Positions 43,803 to 53,722 of a stretch of DNA of 64,000 nt are shown here, piece after piece. The notes under the pieces are model-generated. The model ran no database searches. It was not told the origin of the DNA and saw only the letters and a list, made by a program, of their open reading frames with translations. Every line of letters starts with the position of its first letter. Position 1 is the first letter of the stretch. The stretch is taken from positions 5,146,001 through 5,210,000 of the forward strand of contig NZ_CP029480.1 in NCBI RefSeq assembly GCF_003258705.1. Reading direction: 5' to 3'. The DNA is from Arcticibacterium luteifluviistationis. GTDB taxonomy: Bacteria > Bacteroidota > Bacteroidia > Cytophagales > Spirosomataceae. The translations under genes and the position numbers were made by a program.

Positions 43803-45074
43803 CTATCCTAAAATCCCAATCCCAACGCCACAAGAAAGACATTTCTTTTTCATGCAGAACTCATTATAAAGTTCAATGCTCCCTTGGCTGTCAAACATAG
43901 TTTTGGTTTCTAAATCTAAGCTATTCCAAAACTTGGTGATTTTGTTTTTCTCTGCGGGTATTTTCTCTAAAAGTGCCATGGCGTTTTCTATGAACAATTG
44001 ATTATCTATTTGCTCGGCATAAGCTACTAAAACTGGTACTACCGTATTTATTACCAAATTATGAATGGACGACTTACCAATTCCCTTAAAGTCTTGAGCA
44101 CTTTCTTTATTGAAATGATAATGTTTCTGCCAATAAATGGACGGCTTCGCCTCAAAAAAACTTACCAACATCTTATAATCCGATGCCGAAGTCATGGTGG
44201 CAAATAAACCTTTAGACTGACTCATCAAAGCGGCCAATTGACTTAGCCTCACCGTTGGAAAATTTGCTGGTCTGGTTCTCATAAATTTCCATTGGGAAGA
44301 ATTCAGGACTTTGTCCTTCAAATTATGCTTTGCCGCCAAAAAGTCGAATTCCACTTTTAATTTGAAGCCATATTCATCTAAATCACCTTCTAGAAAACCA
44401 GCCATTCCAAACAGTAAAGCCTCTACTTGAAAACAAGAACTGCTGTACTTCCTTAATATCTTATAAGGTAGATTTTCAGCCAAACATAGGAAAACCTCAT
44501 TATTAAGTTTGAAGCCAAAGTTTCGCAATAAAATTTGATAAGTGACCTCCTCCCAGTCATTCCCAAGTTTTTCAAATCGCTCCGAAACCTCCGCTCCTTT
44601 CCTTTGCATACGCTGTAGCAAGGCTTTCTCAAGCATAGAGAACTTCTTTATGCTCGCTATTTCTGAAAATTGATTTTGACAAGGAATCTCATTTTGACTT
44701 TGCATCAAAGCCTCATATTTGTCTAACAGAGAAATGTCAGTCAAGGCCTTTAAAGTCAGTGTAGGAATAGGCTTACCGTCTTTATTAAGTATTTCTTTAT
44801 CGTTTTCCCAAACTACATGCAGTACTACATTTTCGTAGGCTAGGTCTGTATCATGTTTATGAAGATTCCAATCAGAGGCTTTCAAATGTATTTCCACACT
44901 TCCTGCCCATTCTACATCTCCTATTTTAATACGTGCCTCTTTAAAGTCTGGCCCAGAATCGGTATTATGAAATCCTATTTTCAGAACAGTAATTTCTTCT
45001 CCGAAAGTGGTTTTTAAGAATGCTTTATTGAATTTCTGATATTGCCAGATATAGTGAAGGAAGTCTTCTTTCAT
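43803..45074 (-). CDS. DUF2851 family protein
   Basis: A 423-residue cytoplasmic protein of the DUF2851 family, found in Bacteroidota. The start MKEDFLHYIWQYQKF, then GFHNTDSGPDFKEARIKIG (about residues 32-50) and WAGSVEIHLKASDWNLHKH (about 55-73) form the conserved N-terminus. These His/Asp/Glu-rich strands look like a metal or nuclease-like active region (my reading, not established). A long helical middle part and a Cys-containing end (CMKKKCLSCGVGIG) follow. The family's function is unknown. Confidence 0.9.
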   Translation of the reverse strand: MKEDFLHYIWQYQKFNKAFLKTTFGEEITVLKIGFHNTDSGPDFKEARIKIGDVEWAGSVEIHLKASDWNLHKHDTDLAYENVVLHVVWENDKEILNKDGKPIPTLTLKALTDISLLDKYEALMQSQNEIPCQNQFSEIASIKKFSMLEKALLQRMQRKGAEVSERFEKLGNDWEEVTYQILLRNFGFKLNNEVFLCLAENLPYKILRKYSSSCFQVEALLFGMAGFLEGDLDEYGFKLKVEFDFLAAKHNLKDKVLNSSQWKFMRTRPANFPTVRLSQLAALMSQSKGLFATMTSASDYKMLVSFFEAKPSIYWQKHYHFNKESAQDFKGIGKSSIHNLVINTVVPVLVAYAEQIDNQLFIENAMALLEKIPAEKNKITKFWNSLDLETKTMFDSQGSIELYNEFCMKKKCLSCGVGIGILG

Positions 45075-45306
45075 TGAGTGGAGTCTTGATTATTAGCTTT
45101 ATAAAAATATAATAAATTCCTTATAAAGCCATGCACTGTTTGAGCACGGTCAAAATTGAAAGAGAAGAATATCTGCCAACTGCAAAGTACTAATTTTGAA
45201 TGTGCGAGTTTGCATGGTGAATGTTTCTTTGATTCGTTTCTTTCAAAAGAAATGAATGCCCGCCTGGCAAGGGCAACGAAAAAAAAGGTTTCGCAGGAAA
45301 ATTTCC

Positions 45307-46131
45307 CTATAAGTATTGATTTAACAAATCAGCCATTTGAACTTGAAGCTTCTCAGCTTCTTTAGCTGCAGTTTTGCCAAAATCTTCTCCATTTGAAGCA
45401 TAAATAATACCTCTGGAAGAATTGACTAATAGACCGCATTCACTGTTCATGCCATTTTTGGCTACCTCTTCTAGGCTTCCACCTTGAGCACCTACACCTG
45501 GGACTAATAAAAAGTGGTTTGGTATTATGGCTCTTATTTCTTTCAGTAAGCTGGCCTTTGTAGCACCTACCACATACATCAGTCTCTCCGAATCTGCCCA
45601 TTGAGAGCTTGTTCTTAACACTTTCTCATATAGCTTCTCATCACCTACTGAAAGTTGCTGAAAGTCTTTACTACCAGGGTTTGAGGTCAATGCTAATAAA
45701 ATGACCCATTTCTCGTCAAAATCTAAAAAAGGTTTAACAGAATCTTCTCCCATATAAGGAGCTACCGTAATAGAATCAAAAGACATCCCAGAAGCTGACT
45801 TATCAAAAAAGGCTCTAGCATACAGAGAAGATGTATTTCCTATATCGCCTCTTTTGGCATCTGCTATCGTAAAGCAGTTTTTAGGAATATACTCCAGCGT
45901 TTTTTGTAAACTCTCCCACCCTTTTGGCCCCATGGCCTCATAAAAAGCAATATTGGGTTTATAAGAAACCGCAAACTTTTCGGTAGCGTCAATAATCCGC
46001 TTATTAAATTCAAAAACAGGGTCTGCTTCTTTCAGTAAATGACTTGGAATTTTCTTTATATCAGTGTCTAATCCTACACATAGGAACGATTCCTTTTCCT
46101 TTATTTCCTTAAAAAGTTCTTCTTTTGTCAT
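45307..46131 (-). CDS. pyrF: Orotidine 5'-phosphate decarboxylase
   Basis: Decarboxylates OMP to UMP, the last step of pyrimidine nucleotide synthesis. The 274-residue length and sequence fit the type 2 PyrF group. [14 protein letters not shown] (residues 16-29) and the catalytic [15 protein letters not shown] (about 87-101), with the Asp-Lys-Asp core, are intact, as is [12 protein letters not shown] near residue 206. It stands alone. The upstream gap to rfbC holds divergent promoter boxes. No other pyrimidine genes are in the window. Confidence 0.96.
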   Translation of the reverse strand: MTKEELFKEIKEKESFLCVGLDTDIKKIPSHLLKEADPVFEFNKRIIDATEKFAVSYKPNIAFYEAMGPKGWESLQKTLEYIPKNCFTIADAKRGDIGNTSSLYARAFFDKSASGMSFDSITVAPYMGEDSVKPFLDFDEKWVILLALTSNPGSKDFQQLSVGDEKLYEKVLRTSSQWADSERLMYVVGATKASLLKEIRAIIPNHFLLVPGVGAQGGSLEEVAKNGMNSECGLLVNSSRGIIYASNGEDFGKTAAKEAEKLQVQMADLLNQYL

Positions 46132-46151
46132 TCTTCGAGTTTTTGAGTCCT

Positions 46152-46179
46152 CAAAGTTATGAGTAATTGGCTATTTTTG
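46152..46179. promoter_or_regulatory. Divergent promoter boxes for pyrF and rfbC
   Basis: The minus strand at 46159-46152 reads TAACTTTG (for pyrF), and the plus strand at 46172-46179 reads TATTTTTG (for rfbC). Both match TAnnTTTG and lie 20-30 nt from their start codons. Confidence 0.5.
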
Positions 46180-46205
46180 CGGCATCTTTTCAATAAAGCA
46201 TATAA

Positions 46206-46742
46206 ATGGAATTTAAAAGGTCAAACATAGAAGGTTTAGTAGAAATTCAGCCACGTATTTTTGAAGACGCCAGAGGTTATTTCTTTGAATCTTATCAATA
46301 TGATTTGTTTAAAAAAAATGGTATCCCTGAAGTATTTGTTCAAGACAACCAGTCTTACTCAGATACAGGCGTATTAAGAGGATTACATTTTCAAAGAGAA
46401 CCTTTTGCTCAAGGTAAATTAGTAAGAGTAATTAGCGGAAAAGTACTAGACGTAGCCGTAGATATCAGGCCAGATTCTCCAACTTACGGTCAACATAAAA
46501 CTGTGATTTTAGACGCAAAATTGAACAATATGTTCTATGTACCTGCAGGTTTTGCTCATGGCTTTTATACCATAGAGCCAGCTATTTTCTCATACAAATG
46601 CACAAACCTCTATGATAAAGCGAGCGAAGGCGGCATCATCTGGAACGACCCTCAACTAAACATTGACTGGGGAACAGAAAACCCAAATGTATCTGAAAAG
46701 GATTTAATTTTACCTTTATTTAAGGATTTGGCCAAAGGCTAA
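46206..46742 (+). CDS. rfbC: dTDP-4-dehydrorhamnose 3,5-epimerase
   Basis: Epimerises C3 and C5 of dTDP-4-keto-6-deoxyglucose on the way to dTDP-rhamnose. The 178-residue cupin has the RmlC pattern: EDARGYFFESYQ (about residues 20-31), QDNQSYSDTGVLRGLHFQRE (about 46-65, with the catalytic His), QGKLVRVISGKVLDVAVDIR and VPAGFAHGFYT. The other rhamnose genes (rfbA, rfbB, rfbD) are not in the window, so it is separated from its usual cluster. A strong terminator follows. Confidence 0.95.
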   Translation: MEFKRSNIEGLVEIQPRIFEDARGYFFESYQYDLFKKNGIPEVFVQDNQSYSDTGVLRGLHFQREPFAQGKLVRVISGKVLDVAVDIRPDSPTYGQHKTVILDAKLNNMFYVPAGFAHGFYTIEPAIFSYKCTNLYDKASEGGIIWNDPQLNIDWGTENPNVSEKDLILPLFKDLAKG

Positions 46743-46762
46743 AATCCGATACTAAACATAAA

Positions 46763-46796
46763 AAAGGGATGCTATTTTCATAAATGGCATCCCTTT
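46763..46796. terminator. Intrinsic terminator between rfbC and rlmB
   Basis: Stem AAAGGGATGC (46763-46772) with GCATCCCTTT (46787-46796), a 14-nt loop, and T-rich sequence behind. It separates the converging rfbC and rlmB and has A-rich flank for the other strand. Confidence 0.88.
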
Positions 46797-46817
46797 CTTT
46801 TATATTGATTAGCTGTT

Positions 46818-47633
46818 TTACTCCGCAGAGCTCATTCGCTGACGATTAGTTTCATAAAGCAACACACCACAAGCTACAGACACATTTAGCGAGCCTACTT
46901 TACCTAACATAGGTATTTTACCTAGCATATCGCATTTCTCTATCAATTCATCTGAAATACCATCCTCTTCAGAACCCATCACTATAGCTAAAGGCCCTGT
47001 AAGGTCATGTCTAAAATACGTATCCTTAGTTTTTTCTGTACAGCCTATTACGGTAAATCCACTGTCTTGCAATTCTTGAACTGCAGCAGTCAATTCGTTT
47101 ACTCTACAAACCGGAATGTGTGTAAGTGCACCAGAAGAAGTCTTCATGGCGTCGGAGTTAATTTGGGCAGCTCCTTTAGTAGGAATGATTATAGCATTCA
47201 CAGCAGACGCTTCTGATGTTCTAGCAATGGCACCAAAGTTCCTAACGTCGGTAATTCTATCTAAAAGTAAAACAATAGGGGTTCTACCTGTTTCAAAGGC
47301 ACTAGCAATCACATTACTCAGACTAGCATAATTTATGGCAGACACATAAGCTATAACACCTTGGTGATTTTTCCCTGTTACTTTATTGAGTCTTTCTACC
47401 GGTACTCTCTGAATACCAATATTCTTTTCTCTTGCCAAGGTTTCTACCTCGTCATGAGAAAATCCTTTCTGAATCAAAATTTTCTCTACATCTTTTTCAG
47501 AGTTTAAAACCTCCAAAACAGACTGAACCCCAAAAACAAAATCGTCAGGATTTTGCTTAGGTGCTGGTTTATGAAACCTTGATTTCTGCTGAAATGAATC
47601 TTGCTTTACTCCAAAACGCTTCCTGTTCTCCAT
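46818..47633 (-). CDS. rlmB: 23S rRNA 2'-O-ribose methyltransferase, TrmH/SpoU family (RlmB-like)
   Basis: A SPOUT-class methyltransferase of 271 residues. The N-terminal substrate-binding domain (about 30-105: VFGVQSVLEVLNSEKDVEKI) is followed by the knotted catalytic domain with motif 1 DRITDVRNFGAIARTSEAS (about 131-149), motif 2 LAIVMGSEEDGIS and motif 3 IPMLGKVGSLNVSVACGVLL. These match the RlmB subgroup, which methylates G2251 of 23S rRNA. TrmH tRNA specificity is less likely because of the RlmB-type N-terminal domain. The start overlaps the end of the GWxTD gene by 28 nt, so the two are probably cotranscribed. Confidence 0.92.
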   Translation of the reverse strand: MENRKRFGVKQDSFQQKSRFHKPAPKQNPDDFVFGVQSVLEVLNSEKDVEKILIQKGFSHDEVETLAREKNIGIQRVPVERLNKVTGKNHQGVIAYVSAINYASLSNVIASAFETGRTPIVLLLDRITDVRNFGAIARTSEASAVNAIIIPTKGAAQINSDAMKTSSGALTHIPVCRVNELTAAVQELQDSGFTVIGCTEKTKDTYFRHDLTGPLAIVMGSEEDGISDELIEKCDMLGKIPMLGKVGSLNVSVACGVLLYETNRQRMSSAE

Positions 47634-48901
47634 GCTTCTACAAACGGGTACCAGTATGCCCCATATTCTGGGTATCTTACTAGTTCATAATGGTCCTCGC
47701 TAAATTGATTTTGTTTGCGATAAAATGTAAATATTATTTCAGAGAAATTGGCACTTTGTGCATACAGCCATACTTCTCTCTGACCCGACCTCTGAATTCT
47801 AGACGGTGGGCCCAAAATTAGGTAAATCATTCCTTTATCCGTCTTCCAACCCTCTTTATATGTTGTAAATAAATCGTTTGCCTTTTCTACTCTTCTGTAA
47901 TACGACTTAATTATTTGCTTCGCCAAAGCCTCCTTTCCAGCTGTCATAGCCAAAAAGTATAAATCTAAAGACTCCTTAAATTTTTCTGTTTCTTTTAATG
48001 CTTTTATCTCGTCATTGGTACTCATATAAATAAGAGGCTCCACCAAATCCTCTACTTGGGTAAGTCTAGGGTAACGCTCATTTACTACTAAAAAGCCAAA
48101 ACCATTATTAACACCTTCGCTGCTATCTAAAAGTACATAGGTGCCTTCTTTTGATAAATTCAGTGTTTCTCCAGACTTAAAGCTAATAGTTTCGTCCTCA
48201 ACAAAACCATTCAGATCATCTCGTTTAGAAGTACTCATAGGAGACAAAGCAGCAGGACTCTCCGAAGAATATCTCTTTAAATATAGCGTCTGTGGCGTGC
48301 CATTTATACTCTTAAATACAATGGGCGTACCTGCCAAAACGAAAGACTCAAAAGTCGGTCTGTTGCTACCATTCACAAACAAACCATACCTGTGATTTGG
48401 CCTAGTGCCATTAAAATCAATCAATGTTTGATTTGTAAACTTCCTAGAAGCGGATAAATCAATAAACTCTAAAGCCAGAATAGCCTCTGAATATTCTCTT
48501 AATCTTGGAATTTCTATTTTAAGGTAAAGCCTGTTGCCATCTAATTCGGCATTATTAGCATCCATTTCTACTCTGCCAGACTCTAATTTTTCTTTAATTC
48601 CTCCAACGGGGTTATAGGCCCAATTAGTTTTAAACTTTTTATTTATAGCTGCCACTGAGGTCAATCCGCTACCTACTGTATTTTCAAAATCAACCTTCAG
48701 ATACATTACTATCATGGAGGAGTCTTTCAATATATAGTCCGTTTTAATGGCCGAAATCAATGGTTCCGCATCTTTCTTGACGTTTCGTTGAAGGGCAGAA
48801 GCATCTCCATTTACTGCGGTTTTCTTTTGCACTTTGCAGGCAGACAGAAAGCCCAACATCAAAAAGACCAATAATGTATGTAAGTAGCTCTTTTGTATCA
48901 T
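47606..48901 (-). CDS. GWxTD-domain lipoprotein
   Basis: A 431-residue lipoprotein (signal ending LGFLSAC) with the GWxTD domain of Bacteroidota: FTTYKEGWKTDKGMIYLILG (about residues 345-364), then REVWLY, YRKQNQFSEDHYELVRYPEYG. The large N-terminal part (about 20-330) is beta-rich. ATG at 48901 gives a clean signal peptide, better than the upstream one. Function of GWxTD proteins is not known; they are extracytoplasmic. The gene overlaps rlmB by 28 nt. Confidence 0.9.
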   Translation of the reverse strand: MIQKSYLHTLLVFLMLGFLSACKVQKKTAVNGDASALQRNVKKDAEPLISAIKTDYILKDSSMIVMYLKVDFENTVGSGLTSVAAINKKFKTNWAYNPVGGIKEKLESGRVEMDANNAELDGNRLYLKIEIPRLREYSEAILALEFIDLSASRKFTNQTLIDFNGTRPNHRYGLFVNGSNRPTFESFVLAGTPIVFKSINGTPQTLYLKRYSSESPAALSPMSTSKRDDLNGFVEDETISFKSGETLNLSKEGTYVLLDSSEGVNNGFGFLVVNERYPRLTQVEDLVEPLIYMSTNDEIKALKETEKFKESLDLYFLAMTAGKEALAKQIIKSYYRRVEKANDLFTTYKEGWKTDKGMIYLILGPPSRIQRSGQREVWLYAQSANFSEIIFTFYRKQNQFSEDHYELVRYPEYGAYWYPFVEAWRTGSVLE

Positions 48902-48962
48902 AACTTTATCCTCAAATATAAACATATACTAAAGAACGAATAGTTGGGCTCATAATTATTTT

Positions 48963-49331
48963 ATGAAAGAAATTGAAAACAGAACAGATATCATAAACCT
49001 TGTCAATAAATTCTATGAATACGTTCATGCTGACCCCAAAATGGCTCCAGTATTTGTGATGCCAGCAGAACAATGGGAAAGACACTTAGAGCGAACTTAT
49101 AATTTCTGGGACAACTGGCTTTTTCAAACAGGCAGCTATAAAGGTGGCCTTATGTGGGTTCATATTGAGAAAAATCAAAGCTATCCGATTACTACAGAGC
49201 TTTTTGAACATTGGCTATCACATTGGTTTAGAACGGTAGACGAACTCTATTTTGGCGAAAAAGCCGAGTTTACTAAAAACAAAGCTTTGGAACTAGGTCA
49301 AATGATGAACCGCAAACTAAACCATAAATGA
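48963..49331 (+). CDS. Group III truncated hemoglobin-like protein
   Basis: A 122-residue globin of the truncated, group III type: IINLVNKFYEYVHADPKMAPVF (about residues 10-31) covers helices A-B, and ERTYNFWDNWLFQTGSYKGG (about 44-63) is the distal region. The expected F-helix proximal His is probably in TTELFEHWLSHWF (about 80-92). It binds heme and probably O2 or NO. A hydrolase gene overlaps its stop by four bases (ATGA), so the two are coupled. Confidence 0.87.
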   Translation: MKEIENRTDIINLVNKFYEYVHADPKMAPVFVMPAEQWERHLERTYNFWDNWLFQTGSYKGGLMWVHIEKNQSYPITTELFEHWLSHWFRTVDELYFGEKAEFTKNKALELGQMMNRKLNHK

Positions 49332-49990
49332 AGTATCAAAACATAAAAGTAGAACGTACTGCACGTTATATTTTACTTGGTGAAGTTACCAAAAAGACAA
49401 AAAATATCTGGATTTGCCTCCATGGTTATGGTCAACTAGCGTCTTATTTTGGCAAGAGATTTAAATTTATGGAAGATGAAGAGACCGCCATCATAATTCC
49501 TGAAGGGCTGTCTAGGTTTTACCTAAATGATAAATTTGAACGAATAGGTGCCAGTTGGATTACCAAAGAAATGAAAGCAGAAGAGGCAGAAGATTACATC
49601 AACTACCTCAATGTACTTTTGCTACAATTAACGAGTGAAGTAAGTCTGGATAATATCAAAATTAACGTTCTTGGGTTCTCGCAAGGCTGTACCACAGCAT
49701 GCCGCTGGCTAAACCAAACTACATTTAATGCAGCTAACCTAGTATTATGGGCTGGATTCTTCGGAAATGGAATTGAGGATATTATTAAACCCGAAAGGTT
49801 AACCTCTACCAATTCTTACTATGTTTATGGCAGTAGCGATTTCTACTTCATCAATCATCCTGAAATGAAGGAAAAAATGTTAGCTAACTTAATCGAAAAG
49901 ATCTCTCCAGATATTATTGAATTTGACGGAGACCATGTCATTCACCCAACCGTTTTAAAAGAATTGATGGCTAAGATTGCCAAGCTTTAA
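49328..49990 (+). CDS. Alpha/beta hydrolase (phospholipase/carboxylesterase-like)
   Basis: A 220-residue cytoplasmic hydrolase: ICLHGYGQLASYFGKRF (about residues 29-45) is the oxyanion region, NVLGFSQGCTTACRWL (about 113-128) holds the nucleophile Ser in GFSQG, and DGDHVIHPTVL (about 199-209) holds the catalytic His. These match the LYPLAL/carboxylesterase 2 group. The start overlaps the globin stop in ATGA. The C-terminus runs 20 nt into the convergent metX gene. The physiological ester is unknown. Confidence 0.87.
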   Translation: MKYQNIKVERTARYILLGEVTKKTKNIWICLHGYGQLASYFGKRFKFMEDEETAIIIPEGLSRFYLNDKFERIGASWITKEMKAEEAEDYINYLNVLLLQLTSEVSLDNIKINVLGFSQGCTTACRWLNQTTFNAANLVLWAGFFGNGIEDIIKPERLTSTNSYYVYGSSDFYFINHPEMKEKMLANLIEKISPDIIEFDGDHVIHPTVLKELMAKIAKL

Positions 49991-50984
49991 TAACGTTCGT
50001 CATTTCCTCAAACTCTATCAAGAATCCATCATGACCATATGTAGAGTCAATCTTGGCAAAGGTGGCGTTTGGTATTAAATCACCTAATCGCTCTTGCTCA
50101 GAAATAGGAAATAACATGTCAGAAGAAATTCCAATAACTAACGTTTTTGCAGTTAATTTAGAAAGAGCCTCAGCCATAGAACCTCTATGACGGCTTACAT
50201 CATGGGAGTCAAACATTCTGCTTAAAACCCAATAAGAATAGGCATTAAAACGCTTCTTTATTTTCTCTCCTTGGTAACTTTGATAGGTACTCGCTCTAAA
50301 AAAATTAATTTGACCTTCGTCTCTTGACTGCGTTCTGTTATACGTTTCGTAGTTTCTATATGAAAGTAAAGCAATACTGCGTGCTACTTTCATACCTTCT
50401 TTACCTGCATCTTCATGCGGTTCCTGCCAAGTTGGGTCACTCGCAATCGCCATTCTCTGACTTTCATTAAAAGCGATTCCCCACGGTGAATGAATAGCAT
50501 TAGTTGAAAACAAAATCACATTATCAAACAGGTCTGGCTTACTAACCGCCCACTCAATAGCCTGTTGCCCACCTAAAGAACCACCCATTAAAGTGTCAAT
50601 TTTTTCAATACCCAAGTCTACTCTCAGTAATTCAAAACATTGAATCACGTCACGAATAGTCAGCATAGGAAAAGAGAAGAAAAACGGCACTCCTGTTTCT
50701 GGATTGACACTGAGCGGATTTGTACTACCATAATGTGACCCAGGCACATTTACACAAATCACAAAATGTTCCTTAGGATTAAAAACTCTATTTTCACCTA
50801 TTAAACCAGCCCACCAGTCAGAAGGATTTGCATTGCCTGTAAAGGCATGACATACCCATACTACATTGCTTTTATCTTCATTGAGTTCACCATAAGTGGT
50901 ATAACCCAATTCCAATTCTGGCAAAAACTCTCCATCTTCTAGATGGATAGGAGCATGGTGATGAAATGTATGATATTTTAACAT
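49971..50984 (-). CDS. metX: Homoserine O-acetyltransferase
   Basis: Acetylates homoserine with acetyl-CoA, the entry reaction to methionine by direct sulfhydrylation. A 337-residue alpha/beta hydrolase-fold enzyme: WVCHAFTGNANPSDWW (about residues 43-58), the nucleophile in MGGSLGGQQAIEWA (about 133-146), Asp in LVIGISSDMLFP and His in YGHDGFLIE near the end. It is the second gene of metY-metX. A terminator hairpin (51008-51038) lies between the two genes, so metX level is probably lower than metY or depends on read-through. Succinyl specificity cannot be excluded without active-site modelling. Confidence 0.93.
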   Translation of the reverse strand: MLKYHTFHHHAPIHLEDGEFLPELELGYTTYGELNEDKSNVVWVCHAFTGNANPSDWWAGLIGENRVFNPKEHFVICVNVPGSHYGSTNPLSVNPETGVPFFFSFPMLTIRDVIQCFELLRVDLGIEKIDTLMGGSLGGQQAIEWAVSKPDLFDNVILFSTNAIHSPWGIAFNESQRMAIASDPTWQEPHEDAGKEGMKVARSIALLSYRNYETYNRTQSRDEGQINFFRASTYQSYQGEKIKKRFNAYSYWVLSRMFDSHDVSRHRGSMAEALSKLTAKTLVIGISSDMLFPISEQERLGDLIPNATFAKIDSTYGHDGFLIEFEEMTNVIKAWQS

Positions 50985-51007
50985 AAATAGACTTAAAACA
51001 GAAAAAA

Positions 51008-51038
51008 ATGCACGGTCAAAAACGACTGACCGTGCATT
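51008..51038 (-). terminator. Intercistronic terminator between metY and metX
   Basis: On the minus strand AATGCACGGTCA pairs with TGACCGTGCATT around a 7-nt loop, followed by a T-run. It lies 6 nt after the metY stop and 23 nt before metX. Confidence 0.82.
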
Positions 51039-51043
51039 AAATA

Positions 51044-52351
<1,308 letters not shown>

Positions 52352-52366
52352 TTAAATGTTCTAAAT

Positions 52367-52392
52367 CATATACCCCAAACACAAGGCATATG
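52367..52392 (-). promoter_or_regulatory. Leader hairpin between the riboswitch and metY
   Basis: CATATGCC pairs with GGTATATG (minus strand; one G-U pair) with a 10-nt loop, 31 nt upstream of the metY ATG. It is not followed by a T-run, so if it belongs to the expression platform it would act on translation rather than by termination. The role is inferred from position. Confidence 0.4.
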
Positions 52393-52444
52393 CTCCCGAA
52401 TATCGAGATAAAACCAATAGGATTGTTTGAAAATCACAGACTGG

Positions 52445-52562
52445 TTTATAAGTCCCAAGGGCATTTATTGCACCATTAGGTAGGTATTGGCACCTTATCG
52501 CATTATGCGGGACAGGTTGCCCGAGGTTCAAAGAGCCTATTCTCTCCCCTCGTCTTTATAAA
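52445..52562 (-). ncRNA. SAM-I (S-box) riboswitch upstream of metY
   Basis: On the minus strand the leader shows P1 arms TTTATAA (52562-52556) and TTATAAA (52451-52445), a GACGAGGGGAGAG helix start, GGCTCTTTGAACCTCG, the hallmark GGCAACC followed by AAGGTGCCAA, and a closing P4-like stem, in the order of an S-box aptamer. It binds S-adenosylmethionine. Position directly in front of metY-metX fits. The assignment rests on conserved boxes, not on a covariance search. Confidence 0.88.
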
Positions 52563-52602
52563 TCAATCTTAACGCGGGAAATCCGCTTGAAGAATGATGA
52601 TG

Positions 52603-52634
52603 CAAATATAAGTTCTTGATTATTTAATTTCCAA
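52603..52634 (-). promoter_or_regulatory. Promoter of the SAM-riboswitch / metY transcript
   Basis: Minus strand: TTG (52634-52632), 21 nt, TATATTTG (52610-52603). Both -33 and -7 elements of the Bacteroidota consensus are present at standard spacing, about 40 nt before the aptamer. Confidence 0.65.
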
Positions 52635-52682
52635 GATATCCTTAGACTTTATTGGCCTAGGTCAGAAACAGGGAAACGAGAA

Positions 52683-53114
52683 TTAGTGTTTCCTTACGAA
52701 ACGAAGAGTTTCATTATCACCGCCACTTATCTCTAAAAAATGCCACGAAGGGCTAGCCAAAACATCTGGATAGAAGTAGAATCCTTGCCCCTCTGCCAGA
52801 GCTTGTGTATAGTTTATAAACCTTTGTTCATTTACTACATCTCTTTGTAAATACCCAAGGGTCAAACGATATTTAAAGCCTTTGACAAAGCCTATGGACG
52901 TACTCAAAACATCATAAAAGGCTTTAAAACTCTTATTATTCAGTTTACCATTTAGCTCAGCTTTTTCAATATCAATTTCCAGAAAGTTATTTGACATGAT
53001 GGCCTTTTGATAAGTAGCTTCGTTTAATTCATTGCCTTCTATCAAAAAATATTTTTCTTGCCCAAAGGCAGAAAAGTTTAAGCTAAACAAAACTAAAAGA
53101 AATGTAAATTTCAT
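52683..53114 (-). CDS. Small secreted protein of unknown function
   Basis: A 143-residue protein with a signal peptide (MKFTFLLVLFSLNFSAFG) and a mature domain of alternating strands and helices without a known family signature (FLEIDIEKAELNG, LTLGYLQRDVVNEQRF, WHFLEISGGDNE). Its start overlaps the pabC stop by four bases, so it is the last gene of the gcvP-pabB-pabC operon even though it is exported. This gives no clear functional hint. Confidence 0.75.
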   Translation of the reverse strand: MKFTFLLVLFSLNFSAFGQEKYFLIEGNELNEATYQKAIMSNNFLEIDIEKAELNGKLNNKSFKAFYDVLSTSIGFVKGFKYRLTLGYLQRDVVNEQRFINYTQALAEGQGFYFYPDVLASPSWHFLEISGGDNETLRFVRKH

Positions 53115-53722
53115 TGTTCTAAGATAAGGTGAATTTCATCATTCTGAAAAGAGAAGGTGTAAACCAACTCAAAATCACGCATAGCATTGATAAAGGCTAT
53201 TTTCCGATATTGAGTCAAGTCACTTTTAGAAATTTCTTTAACTTTTAAAAAGCCACTATCTATTAAAAACTGACGTTTAACACCATTCAGTAAATATGAT
53301 TTTGGTGTAAACCAATTCACTCCATCAAAAAAAGCCAAATTAGCATAAGTAGCATCTGTCAACATTCCTTCTTTAAGAAAGATAACATCGTCAGCTTCTG
53401 TCTCGGCTACCGCATCATTTAAAAAAGTTCGGTCTGTATATTTATAAGAGTAATTATAATTCCCGCAGTCTTTTAAAAGTACTTTTTGGTGTACGGCTGG
53501 CTGATAAGGAGTAAAAGTCACTTTTGTGATATTCTTATCGTAATCTATCCTGCATCTGTAAAGACCATCACCTTCAGGTAATTTCTCAGGAAAATCTGTT
53601 GGATTTATAGAATTGCTAAGTCCTAATTTCTCAAAACGTGTCCTATTCAATCTTTCCGAATGGTAATCCATCAAGAAAAACTCTCCTTTCTGATATTTGA
53701 CAGTTTCAAAGAATAGGGACAT
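53111..53722 (-). CDS. pabC: 4-amino-4-deoxychorismate lyase-like aminotransferase class IV protein
   Basis: A 203-residue PLP-fold class IV protein. Next to pabB it most likely converts aminodeoxychorismate to p-aminobenzoate for folate. [20 protein letters not shown] (about residues 5-24) carries the first Arg/His region, KYTDRTFLND (about 93-102) is where the catalytic Lys is expected (K93), and FLKEGMLTDATYANLAFFDG (about 115-134) is the E-x-x-x-T-E/D-A-x-x-x-N pattern. It is shorter than E. coli PabC (about 270), as is usual in this phylum. It overlaps pabB by 17 nt. Confidence 0.87.
   Translation of the reverse strand: MSLFFETVKYQKGEFFLMDYHSERLNRTRFEKLGLSNSINPTDFPEKLPEGDGLYRCRIDYDKNITKVTFTPYQPAVHQKVLLKDCGNYNYSYKYTDRTFLNDAVAETEADDVIFLKEGMLTDATYANLAFFDGVNWFTPKSYLLNGVKRQFLIDSGFLKVKEISKSDLTQYRKIAFINAMRDFELVYTFSFQNDEIHLILEQ

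Noticed and set aside
45156-45365. 69-codon open frame with NARLARATKKK
   Set aside because: Overlaps the end of pyrF on the other strand, has no start signal, and the translated segment looks like a dispersed intergenic sequence rather than a conserved protein.
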